Origin: Anaerolineales bacterium UBA3499
GTDB taxonomy: Bacteria > Chloroflexota > Anaerolineae > Anaerolineales > UBA11657
NCBI GenBank assembly: GCA_002377585.1
Contig: DFQC01000051.1
Coordinates: forward strand, 6,456 to 70,455
DNA: 64,000 nt
Direction of reading: 5' to 3'
Position numbers and translations under genes: made by a program. The notes beneath the pieces are model-generated. The model worked only from the letters and a program-made list of their open reading frames with translations, was not told where the DNA came from and made no database searches. Below are positions 55,200-62,899 of the stretch, one piece after another; positions within the stretch are counted from its first letter, which is position 1; each line of letters begins with the position of its first letter.

Positions 55200-55454
55200 T
55201 CAATTGTTGGGCTGATATTCTTGTATACTATCTGATGCAATTCCAACCCAAAAATGATTAGGAAGTACATTAGCAGCAGTTTTAACTGACAGACCCTGAG
55301 GAGTACCAAAATCTTCAATCATCGTATCAGGATGCATATAACACACAGTAGGTTGATCACCAAAACGTTTCTCATAATGACTCACTGCATTGTTGATCTT
55401 TTCTTTCAGTGATCTCTTTTCACCATCGTCAAACCATAACAATCCTATTTCCAT
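55200..55454 (-). CDS. Small conserved-looking protein inside the cell-wall cluster
   Basis: The 84-residue protein begins MEIGLLWFDDGEKRSLKEKI and contains VCYMHPDTM and NVLPNHFWVGIAS; it has no signal or membrane helix. A near-perfect SD (AGGAGGT) precedes the ATG and it sits between mraY and murD, so translation is likely. I recall similar small ORFs in Chloroflexota but cannot name a function. Conserved His, Cys and Trp might mark a binding site. Confidence 0.72.
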   Translation of the reverse strand: MEIGLLWFDDGEKRSLKEKINNAVSHYEKRFGDQPTVCYMHPDTMIEDFGTPQGLSVKTAANVLPNHFWVGIASDSIQEYQPNN

Positions 55455-55475
55455 AGTAACCTCCTATTTGTATAA

Positions 55476-56468
55476 CTAAAGTAATGCTAAAGCTACGCCA
55501 ATCATGCCGGACAAAATTGATACTAACCAGAATCTCTGCACAACTTGTGTCTCACTCCAACCCATTAGCTCAAAATGATGGTGTAGTGGCGCCATACGAA
55601 AAATCCTACGACCACCACTCCACTTGAAATACAACACTTGCATTGCCACAGATAAGGTCTCAGCTAACGGCACAATAGCTATAATTGGCAAAAGTAACCA
55701 TTGGCCTGTCATAAGTGCTATGACTCCCAATAATGCCCCAAGTGACAGAGAGCCTGTATCTCCCATAAACAACTGTGCCGGATGAACGTTGAACCATAAA
55801 AATGCAAAAAGGGCACCAACCAGTGTGAAACAAAATCGCACGAGGAAAACTTGCCCCTGCAAAAGGGCTACAAATCCGAAAGCCATAAAGTTTGTGACCA
55901 AAACTAGTCCCGCCATACCGTCCAATCCATCAGTAATATTTACAGCGTTGGACGTACCAACAATAATAAAGACACCTATGGGAATGTAAAATAAACCTAT
56001 ATCAACTTTACGAGGAAATCCAGGCAATGCCACACTATGTATGTCAAATGCAAAATAAAGCACTAATACTGCACCAAGTGCAATTATCACTTGGGTAATC
56101 AGTTTATAACGAGCACTAATTCCCTCTCCTCTACGACCATTTCTTAACCCATACCAATCGTCCCACATGCCTAGCGCAGCAAATCCTACTAATACAGCCA
56201 ATGGTAATAATATTGAACGTCCAGTAACAACTTTTGCGAGACTAACCAAGTTAAGTACTGCGGTAATCACCAGTACTGGTGCAATGACTAGCAAACCTCC
56301 CATAGTAGGAGTGCCGAGCTTGGAAAAATGTGTTTGAGGACCGTCAATCCTTATCTGCTTCCCAATTCTTAGTCGTCTGAGGACCTCTAATAAGGGGCCA
56401 CCCCAAATTACCGTCATTACAAAAGTAATGCTAGCCAAAGTTAGCGAAAAAATTCCTTCAGGATTCAT
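55476..56468 (-). CDS. mraY: MraY, phospho-MurNAc-pentapeptide transferase
   Basis: MraY makes lipid I from UDP-MurNAc-pentapeptide and undecaprenyl phosphate. The 330-residue membrane protein has about ten helices with HFSKLGTPTMGGLLV, AALGMWDDWYGLRNGR, NAVNITDGLDGMAG (catalytic Asp region) and MAPLHHHFELMGWSETQVV near the end. It overlaps murF by 4 bases. Confidence 0.96.
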   Translation of the reverse strand: MNPEGIFSLTLASITFVMTVIWGGPLLEVLRRLRIGKQIRIDGPQTHFSKLGTPTMGGLLVIAPVLVITAVLNLVSLAKVVTGRSILLPLAVLVGFAALGMWDDWYGLRNGRRGEGISARYKLITQVIIALGAVLVLYFAFDIHSVALPGFPRKVDIGLFYIPIGVFIIVGTSNAVNITDGLDGMAGLVLVTNFMAFGFVALLQGQVFLVRFCFTLVGALFAFLWFNVHPAQLFMGDTGSLSLGALLGVIALMTGQWLLLPIIAIVPLAETLSVAMQVLYFKWSGGRRIFRMAPLHHHFELMGWSETQVVQRFWLVSILSGMIGVALALL

Positions 56469-57904
56469 GCTAATATTTCCAAATCATTAACTAAACTATC
56501 AAGCCCCAAACCTCTGGAACCCTTTATTAAAACTACATCTCCACTACCAATATTATTGGACAAATAATTTAATGCATGTTGGCTATCTCTACATTGAACT
56601 ATTTCATTAGTGGTCATGCCTGCATTAAGAGCACCTTCTGCAATGAGAGAACCTAACTCACCTACAGTGACCAGCAAATCAACCACATGACGTGCACGTG
56701 TTCCGACAGAAATATGACCTTGATATTCAAAAGGGCCTAGCTCTAACATATCCCCGAGAACGGCTATACGTTTGACCGCATCTAAGTCATCCAGCAAATT
56801 CAGAGCAGCAATAGTTGATTCTGGTGATGCGTTATAACTATCATCTAAAAGCATACTTCCATGTGGGCCTGGAACTGCGTACAGACGCAATTGCGCCTGC
56901 CCATCTTGTGCCTGGAGACCTTCTAGAATTTCCTGCCAGGTTAGCCCTTCCACTAATCCTACAGACGCAGCACGTAATGCCGTATGAACTGAATGTCTAC
57001 CAAGAAGTGGAACACGTACATGCATAATGTCATCACCATAATGAACCTTAAACCTAATGCCATTTAATCCCATACTGTGGACATCTGATGCCCACAAATC
57101 TGCATTTGAATTTAAACCATAAGTAAATACACGTGATGACGCCTTTTCTCTCATAGCCATCACGATCGGTTCGTCGGCATTTAAGATGGATGTTCCCTCA
57201 GGTGCTTTGGGCAGGGCTTCTATTAGTTCTGATTTTCCAGCTGCTATATTATTGAGACTACCAGCTCGCTCTACATGCACAGGATATACGTTTGTTATCA
57301 CTCCCACATGTGGAGAAGCTAGATCACAAAGAAATCGGATCTCCCCTCTGGTATAAAAACCCATCTCCAACACAGCATATTCATGTCTTTCTTGCAATGC
57401 CAACAAACTTAACGGAAGACCAATTTCATTGTTTAGATTGCCTTCAGACTTTAGAGTTTTGAATCTCTTAGATAAAACGGATGATGCGAGTTCCTTGGTG
57501 GTGGTTTTTCCAACGCTACCAGTAATACCTACGACTCGAACGTTCAACTGGTTACGCCAATACTGTGCAAATCGCTGCAATGCTTTTAATGTGTCTGACA
57601 CTCGCAAGCATACTGGTAATACTATGTGCTCTAACTGCTGTTCTATTGCACCAACATCTCTCAAGTCTAGACAAGCAAAATCACTTCCAATGTCATGTTC
57701 AACTAAAGCTGCTATAGCACCTCCACTAAATGCTTGTTTAACGTATTGATGCCCATCATCTTTTTCTCCAGCCAAAGCCACAAATACTGCACCTTGGGTT
57801 GCCTGGCGCGAGTCAATCACTACATTACCAATTGTGTTGGACAGTGCATCATTATCCAAATGTAATCCGGTCAGAGCAGTAACAGCTGTACCTAAACTCA
57901 ACAT
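56465..57904 (-). CDS. murF: MurF, UDP-MurNAc-tripeptide:D-Ala-D-Ala ligase
   Basis: MurF adds D-Ala-D-Ala to the UDP-MurNAc tripeptide. The 479-residue protein has an N-terminal UDP-binding domain (VIDSRQATQGAVFVALAGEKDDGHQYV), the ATPase P-loop ITGSVGKTTTKELA, LNNEIGLPLSLL and YNASPESTIAALNLL. The third residue added by the cell's MurE cannot be read here because murE is absent from the cluster. Confidence 0.95.
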   Translation of the reverse strand: MLSLGTAVTALTGLHLDNDALSNTIGNVVIDSRQATQGAVFVALAGEKDDGHQYVKQAFSGGAIAALVEHDIGSDFACLDLRDVGAIEQQLEHIVLPVCLRVSDTLKALQRFAQYWRNQLNVRVVGITGSVGKTTTKELASSVLSKRFKTLKSEGNLNNEIGLPLSLLALQERHEYAVLEMGFYTRGEIRFLCDLASPHVGVITNVYPVHVERAGSLNNIAAGKSELIEALPKAPEGTSILNADEPIVMAMREKASSRVFTYGLNSNADLWASDVHSMGLNGIRFKVHYGDDIMHVRVPLLGRHSVHTALRAASVGLVEGLTWQEILEGLQAQDGQAQLRLYAVPGPHGSMLLDDSYNASPESTIAALNLLDDLDAVKRIAVLGDMLELGPFEYQGHISVGTRARHVVDLLVTVGELGSLIAEGALNAGMTTNEIVQCRDSQHALNYLSNNIGSGDVVLIKGSRGLGLDSLVNDLEILA

Positions 57905-57916
57905 TGTAGACTCATA

Positions 57917-59896
57917 TTATCTGTCGGAAGCTAAACGCTGCCTGATTTCCTCTGGAGGTATCTCCATGTGTATTACTAGCCTTTCAACCATTTTTGCAAA
58001 TGTAGGTGCTGCTGTTGAAGAACCCCATTGACTGGTCTGAGGAGCATCCAACTTCACATATATTATGAATCTTGGTTGATCCACTGGGCCCCAGCCAATA
58101 AAAGATGCCATAGTACGCTCAGTATCATAACCATAAGGCATTGGTATTTGAGCTGTGCCTGTTTTACCAGCAAGCTTATAACCATCTACTAATGCCTTTG
58201 AATGCGATGTCTCTGTTTGAAGACTTGCTGTGAGCATATCTGTTAATGTGTTAGCTACTTCTCTAGAAATGGGATTACCTAATATCTTAGGCTTGGCTGT
58301 ATAAACCATGTCACCATCTCTAATCTCCTGCAACAAATGCGGTTGCATGATAACCCCATCATTAGCAACGGCAGATACAGCTGTGAGCATCTGCAAACCA
58401 GTTACAGCCAATCCCTGTCCAAAAGAATTAGTAGCTAAATCCGCATCATGCCAATCTGGATCACCAGGACGCCGGAGACTACCAGTTTCCTCACCCTGAA
58501 TGTCAACATGTGTCAATCTACCAATGCCGAATGCTTGCAAGTGATCATAATATTGTTTTGGACCAAGAGTAGTAGAAAGAGTCGCAGCGCCTACATTTAA
58601 TGAGCGTGCTAACAGACCTGTCATGTCCTGATGATCATGAGCTTTTAAGTCCCAGTTCCTTACAACAATTCCACCATATTCAAATATACCGGTATCAAAA
58701 TAACTGCTATATCTAGAAAAAATGCCTGATTCAAGTGCAGCAGCCATAGTTATAACTTTGAAGACGGATCCTGGTTCAAATTGCTCGCTCACAGCTGGAT
58801 TGCGCCCTACATTTTCAGTATCTGTTATAACTGCTTCAATATCGTTTGGATCAAAACCTGGCACGGAAGCTATGGCAAGAATGTCCCCCGTGGTCGGGTC
58901 ACCGACAAGCATCATTCCACTTTCAGCCTCATATTCCTGGATACTCTCTGTAAGCACTTGCTCAGCTAAGAATTGAATCTCACGATCTATAGTCAAATAT
59001 ACGTCAGCATTTGCATCTGTCTGAAGTTCTGTACCTACATCGAGGGGTATTATCGACACAAAGACTCTCTCAGTGTCCCCACCTAGAATATCATCATAGT
59101 AGCCCTCTACCCCATAATATCCTGTCTGATTGTACAAAACCAGACCAAGTATATGTCCAGCTAATGGCCCATTTGGATATGTGCGTAATAGAACAGGCCT
59201 TACGGTTATACTTCGTAATGTATGCCCGTACTTTCCAGATAATAGAGCCCAAATATGTTGACGTAATTCAAGATCAAGATCTTGTCCATATGCTTCTACT
59301 AATCTTTGTAATTGAACCCCCAAAATTGGTTCGACTCGCTCATCATAGTCACCATTGAGTATCAAACTAATTTGCTCCGCAAACTCTGGTGTAATCTTGG
59401 GACCATGATCCCCATCGTAAAGCTGCTGCATTTGCCTCTCCAAATCAGGAGCAAGTTCTGGTTCCAAATAAGCTTTCAATTTCTTATACGAGAGTTGAGT
59501 ACCATCCACACTCATGTCATCTAGCACCAATTTTTGCAAAGACTCGTATGACATATCGATCAAGCTTGATAACTCCATAGCAATATTTTTCAATGCAATT
59601 CGTCTATCAAATTCATCTATATTTCCATCTTCATTCTCATCGCCATATAAGACAGAGTCATAATCAATACCAACCTCATAGAAAACCGCATTAGTAGCAA
59701 GCAGCTCTCCATTTCGATCAAAAATTCGCCCTCTCGGTGGCCGGACCATTTGGAAATTTCCAGGTCCTCCAACTGCAACCTCAGCAGCTTTCAAGTTGAA
59801 TTGCAGACTAATAAGACGATAAAACACAAAAAGAGTGCTTAGTCCTAGAAGAAACACAACAATGCCCAAACGATTGTGAAAAGAATCTGAACGCAT
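57917..59896 (-). CDS. ftsI: FtsI-type penicillin-binding protein (septal transpeptidase)
   Basis: The 659-residue class B PBP has one membrane helix (about 9-31), the RGRIFDRNGELLATN motif, a dimerisation domain and a transpeptidase domain with active-site Ser377 in EPGSVFK, SLN (about 434) and GKTGTAQIP (about 580). The N-terminal domain carries an inserted region (about 84-235) with an EF-hand-like loop DENEDGNIDEFD (86-97). It should cross-link septal peptidoglycan with FtsW. SVN is SLN here, a mild variation. Confidence 0.93.
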   Translation of the reverse strand: MRSDSFHNRLGIVVFLLGLSTLFVFYRLISLQFNLKAAEVAVGGPGNFQMVRPPRGRIFDRNGELLATNAVFYEVGIDYDSVLYGDENEDGNIDEFDRRIALKNIAMELSSLIDMSYESLQKLVLDDMSVDGTQLSYKKLKAYLEPELAPDLERQMQQLYDGDHGPKITPEFAEQISLILNGDYDERVEPILGVQLQRLVEAYGQDLDLELRQHIWALLSGKYGHTLRSITVRPVLLRTYPNGPLAGHILGLVLYNQTGYYGVEGYYDDILGGDTERVFVSIIPLDVGTELQTDANADVYLTIDREIQFLAEQVLTESIQEYEAESGMMLVGDPTTGDILAIASVPGFDPNDIEAVITDTENVGRNPAVSEQFEPGSVFKVITMAAALESGIFSRYSSYFDTGIFEYGGIVVRNWDLKAHDHQDMTGLLARSLNVGAATLSTTLGPKQYYDHLQAFGIGRLTHVDIQGEETGSLRRPGDPDWHDADLATNSFGQGLAVTGLQMLTAVSAVANDGVIMQPHLLQEIRDGDMVYTAKPKILGNPISREVANTLTDMLTASLQTETSHSKALVDGYKLAGKTGTAQIPMPYGYDTERTMASFIGWGPVDQPRFIIYVKLDAPQTSQWGSSTAAPTFAKMVERLVIHMEIPPEEIRQRLASDR

Positions 59897-59897
59897 T

Positions 59898-60389
59898 TTA
59901 TTCTTCTATCAATCCCCATTGAACGATATGACGTACAGCCCACTCAGTAAGACTTTCGTCATAATAACTCGTCGGATCTGCAGAGTTGCTGCCTTCAGAG
60001 CTCGAAATATAACGATTATCTTGTTCATAATCAAAATTCGGAACCATCAAGTATTCGATCTGTTCCAATTGCAATGGCACATACCCTAGTTGGCCAGCTC
60101 TTTCCATCAAAAGTGACGCCGATTCTAAATATGCATTGTTAGCATGTATTAGGTCATTTTCATATCCAATATTTTCAACTTGCCTTCGCAGTTGCTGTAC
60201 ATGCCTACCCGTAACAGCTGCTCGAGAAGTTTCTGCCAAATAAATCGCACCAAACATACCCAGAGCAAATACTATTATCAATATTGGCGCTGTAATTTGC
60301 CTGTGTCGTCGCCATTGTGCTTGTTTAAATGACTTTTCAGGTAATGCATCTAAATGACCATCTGCTGTCATTTTTTGTCTCACAGCCAT
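59898..60389 (-). CDS. ftsL: FtsL/DivIC-like septum protein
   Basis: The 163-residue bitopic protein has a basic cytoplasmic segment (about 1-34), one membrane helix (about 35-55), a coiled coil (VQQLRRQVENIGYENDLIHANNAY region) and a polar, acidic C-terminal tail. FtsL sequences are poorly conserved, so the call rests on topology and its place directly before ftsI; an AGGAGG ribosome binding site precedes the ATG. Confidence 0.75.
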   Translation of the reverse strand: MAVRQKMTADGHLDALPEKSFKQAQWRRHRQITAPILIIVFALGMFGAIYLAETSRAAVTGRHVQQLRRQVENIGYENDLIHANNAYLESASLLMERAGQLGYVPLQLEQIEYLMVPNFDYEQDNRYISSSEGSNSADPTSYYDESLTEWAVRHIVQWGLIEE

Positions 60390-60695
60390 CTAATCCTCCT
60401 AGGGAATCAAATCAAATTTTCCCTATCTGTACGCTGAACACCTTTTGAACATTTACTTTTGTCGTTTTCATTAAATATGCAAGGACCATGCCACACGGAT
60501 GTCATGGTCTAAACAGCAATTACGTCACATGCTTCATCCAAGCACACTCAGCTGTTGCAATATAAGAAATATCAACACAGTGTCGATTGTAAAAAAGGCC
60601 AAAGGTCTAACTATCGTTGACAACAGGTACCTTTCCATGAAAATACCTCCGTAACTCTAACTATTATCTTCTTGTATCTTTTTGATATTACAACG
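60390..60695 (-). other. Gap between rsmH and ftsL containing a small ORF and an inverted repeat
   Basis: These 306 bases hold the 34-codon ORF listed separately at 60534-60638. A perfect 7-bp inverted repeat GACCATG/CATGGTC (60484-60490/60503-60509) lies just after that ORF, without a T-run. No other gene or clear promoter is visible. Confidence 0.5.
60534..60638 (-). CDS. Putative 34-residue membrane microprotein in the dcw cluster
   Basis: An ATG at 60638 is preceded by GGAGGT (60645-60650 on the minus strand) with 6 nt between, and the frame stops with TGA at 60534-60536. The peptide starts MERYLLSTIVRPLAFF and ends in a hydrophobic segment containing VLIFLILQQL, so it could be a single-helix membrane protein. 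It lies between rsmH and ftsL, 58 bases after the rsmH stop. No homologue is known to me. Division microproteins often look like this, but the function is open; a random ORF is the alternative. Confidence 0.55.
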   Translation of the reverse strand: MERYLLSTIVRPLAFFTIDTVLIFLILQQLSVLG

Positions 60696-61610
60696 TCATA
60701 TCTTCTCCGCTACACGCAGTCGTGCACTTCGACTACGTCGATTTTCCGTAATTTCTCTGTACGTTGGACTAATGGGTCTACGATTTACTCTGGTAATTGT
60801 TGCATGATGATTACATACACATGTAATCTGCTCCACTGGACAGACGCAATCCCGCGATTCTCGCCTCAAAAATCGTTTGACGAGTCTGTCTTCCAAAGAA
60901 TGAAATGCTATTATCGCAATACGGCCACCCGGCGCAAGAATCTCCAGTGCTTTCGGTAACACATTGACAATATTGTCAATCTCTTTGTTCACAGCAATAC
61001 GCAATGCTTGAAATGTTTTTGTGGCCACATGACGACCAGCCTTACTATGTCTTTTACAATCAGCAACAATTTGAGCTAGCTGTAAAGTATTATTGATTGG
61101 ACGCTCGCTGACCAAAGCTCTAGCTATCTTATTTCCTTGAGTCTCCTCACCTAGTTCATACAAGATTCTCGCAATCTTATGCTGTGGCCAACTGTTGACT
61201 ATGTCATCTGCGCTCAATTCTTCTGTTGAGTCGAACCGCATATCTAACGGACCTTCAAGATTAAATGAAAATCCTCGTTTAGCCTTTTCTAGTTGTTGGG
61301 ATGAAAGCCCCAAATCTAATACAATGCCATCAACCTTGTGCCATCCCAGGTCACTTACACACTTGTCCATTTCAACATATGATGACTTTTTTAGTATGAC
61401 ACGCTCACCAAACATCTTTAGTGTGGCAGCAGCAGTCTTGACTGCACAATAATCAATATCCAAACCTAGCAACATTCCATCAGGATCGCTAGCTTGCAAT
61501 ATGCCGGCTGCATGTCCACCAGAACCAACCGTACCATCCACATATTTTCCAGACGGATGCGGTTTAAGGCACCCAATTACTTCTTCGTAAAGGACAGGTA
61601 TATGTGTCAT
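60696..61610 (-). CDS. rsmH: 16S rRNA (cytosine-1402-N4)-methyltransferase RsmH
   Basis: RsmH (304 residues) methylates C1402 of 16S rRNA using S-adenosylmethionine. HIPVLYEEVIGCLKP, YVDGTVGSGGHAAGIL (SAM site), DGIVLDLGLSSQQLE, RGFSFNLEGPLDMRFD and AFHSLEDRLVKRFLR are all family motifs. Second gene of the dcw cluster, after mraZ as usual. Confidence 0.96.
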   Translation of the reverse strand: MTHIPVLYEEVIGCLKPHPSGKYVDGTVGSGGHAAGILQASDPDGMLLGLDIDYCAVKTAAATLKMFGERVILKKSSYVEMDKCVSDLGWHKVDGIVLDLGLSSQQLEKAKRGFSFNLEGPLDMRFDSTEELSADDIVNSWPQHKIARILYELGEETQGNKIARALVSERPINNTLQLAQIVADCKRHSKAGRHVATKTFQALRIAVNKEIDNIVNVLPKALEILAPGGRIAIIAFHSLEDRLVKRFLRRESRDCVCPVEQITCVCNHHATITRVNRRPISPTYREITENRRSRSARLRVAEKI

Positions 61611-61678
61611 ATACTAAAATCCAAACTGATCACTAGCCACAAGTATTACGCACGATTGCGCGATACCAATCACGAGAT

Positions 61679-62149
61679 TTATATATCCTCCGCAAAAGCA
61701 TCTGAGATATCGGGACTTATTGCCAAGTTCAATGCGGCAAAACGTTCAGCATTAGCTTCACTATCATTGACCGTATGGAGCTGCATTTCCCAATCCTCCT
61801 TATTCCATACTTCTATCCATCCACCCACACCTGCCAAAACAACATCTTTGTCTAATCCAGCATAAGCACGCAAAAACGCCGGTATATTTACCCGACCTAA
61901 TTTGTCCAATTGTCCTTCTCGAGCACTGGCAAACATAACCCTCTGCAACACGCGATGCTCAGGAACAGTGGGACTAAGTTCTTGGGACCTATTGGCCATT
62001 TTTAAAAAAGTGTTAGTGCTGTATATAATTAGATAACGCTCCCAACCCCTAGACAAAACGCACCCTTTCTGGAATTTGTCACGGTACGCAGAGGGAACCG
62101 TGACACGTCCTTTACTATCAATAGAATGGTAGTACTCGCCCAAAAACAT
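61679..62149 (-). CDS. mraZ: MraZ, transcriptional regulator of the dcw cluster
   Basis: The 156-residue protein has two SpoVT/AbrB-like half-domains with the DSKGRVTVPSAYRD and DKLGRVNIPAFLRAYAGL motifs. MraZ forms a ring and represses its own promoter by binding 10-bp-spaced direct repeats; four such repeats lie upstream (62194-62228). Slightly longer than E. coli MraZ (152). It heads a cluster running without a gap larger than about 300 bases to ftsZ. Confidence 0.95.
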   Translation of the reverse strand: MFLGEYYHSIDSKGRVTVPSAYRDKFQKGCVLSRGWERYLIIYSTNTFLKMANRSQELSPTVPEHRVLQRVMFASAREGQLDKLGRVNIPAFLRAYAGLDKDVVLAGVGGWIEVWNKEDWEMQLHTVNDSEANAERFAALNLAISPDISDAFAEDI

Positions 62150-62193
62150 TAGATTATCCTGACATATTCCAAGCCAAACAACATGCTTAATAC

Positions 62194-62228
62194 CCCACTT
62201 TTATCCACTAAATCCCACAATTCACCAC
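62194..62228 (-). promoter_or_regulatory. MraZ operator: four GTGGN repeats at 10-bp spacing
   Basis: On the minus strand GTGGT, GTGGG, GTGGA and GTGGG begin at 62228, 62218, 62208 and 62198, each separated by exactly 5 bases. E. coli MraZ binds TGGGN repeats separated by 5 bases, so spacing and core match. The repeats overlap the expected transcription start, consistent with autorepression. Confidence 0.85.
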
Positions 62229-62229
62229 T

Positions 62230-62259
62230 TTTATAGCATATACACCCACATATGTGCAA
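62230..62259 (-). promoter_or_regulatory. Promoter of the mraZ-dcw cluster
   Basis: On the minus strand, TTGCAC (62254-62259) and TATAAA (62230-62235) are spaced by 18 bp, and TGC directly before the -10 makes it an extended -10 element. Transcription should start near 62223, within the MraZ repeats. Confidence 0.7.
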
Positions 62260-62352
62260 CTTCATCCAAATTTAGATGGCAAGGGGTAATCGTGTCTAAC
62301 ATATCAAGTTTGCGAATTACATGGAGCTTTACGCCTATATAGAGGAGCAACG

Positions 62353-62388
62353 TTTTATATAGACCCGTATATAGGGGTCTATATAAAA
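62353..62388. repeat. Perfect 14-bp palindrome upstream of the mraZ promoter
   Basis: TTTTATATAGACCC (62353-62366) is repeated in perfect inverse at 62375-62388 with an 8-base spacer that is itself TATA-rich. Both strands read T-run, stem, A-run, the reverse of an intrinsic terminator, so a protein-binding site or cruciform is more likely. It lies about 94 bases upstream of the mraZ -35. Confidence 0.65.
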
Positions 62389-62522
62389 TACCAATTTGTG
62401 TGCTGTAATTCTATGTTTTGAAAATTTTAAGGTTGCAAGAAGAAGTGAATGCTGTTTATTAATTGGGTGGAAGAGATATCATACTCCCAACTGGATGACC
62501 TAACACTAAATGCCTATCTATT

Positions 62523-62864
62523 TCATGATACCTTACTACCTAATTCACAATCCGCATCAGGTATAAGTAATTTGACTTCTCCACTGGCAACAATTGCACC
62601 TAAAACTAATACCTCTGAGACAAATGGTCCTATTTGCTTGGGTGGGAAATTAACTACAGCCACTACTTGACGACCAATTAAGTCTTTGGGTTTGTAATTA
62701 GTGATTTGCGCAGAAGACTTCTTTGTACCTAGAATCCCGAAATCAACCAGCAATCTATATGCAGGACGTATAGCTTCCGGAAATTCATGTACTTCCAAGA
62801 TTCTGCCAATACGCATATCTACCTTCTCAAATTCATTCCAATTCAGTAAATGTGATGTGTTCAT
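62523..62864 (-). CDS. csaA: CsaA-like tRNA-binding protein
   Basis: The 113-residue protein is a single OB-fold tRNA-binding domain like CsaA and the MetG C-terminal domain: FEKVDMRIGRILEVHEFPEA, YRLLVDFG, SSAQITNYKPKDLIGRQVVAVVNFPPKQIG and SEVLVLGA. CsaA is reported to bind tRNA and to have chaperone-like effects in secretion. It stands alone, with the next gene upstream on the same strand 35 bases away. Confidence 0.88.
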   Translation of the reverse strand: MNTSHLLNWNEFEKVDMRIGRILEVHEFPEAIRPAYRLLVDFGILGTKKSSAQITNYKPKDLIGRQVVAVVNFPPKQIGPFVSEVLVLGAIVASGEVKLLIPDADCELGSKVS

Positions 62865-62899
62865 CTATATTATCCTCAATATGCTAATTATTCACTTTC

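Larger units (their letters stand above)
62150..62522. other. Regulatory region upstream of mraZ
   Basis: This 373-base gap contains, in minus-strand order, a 14-bp palindrome (62353-62388), the mraZ promoter (62230-62259) and the MraZ operator (62194-62228), each listed separately. The rest, including the 134 bases next to csaA (62389-62522), shows no gene or terminator that I can support. Confidence 0.6.

Noticed and set aside
60484..60509. GACCATG/CATGGTC hairpin downstream of the small ORF as a terminator
   Set aside because: No T-run on the minus strand, and termination here would separate mraZ-rsmH from the... rest of the cluster; kept only as an inverted repeat in the gap description.
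62281..62388. Insertion sequence or mobile element ends near the TATATAG repeats upstream of mraZ
   Set aside because: No transposase, no target duplication and no matching inverted repeat partner beyond the single palindrome.
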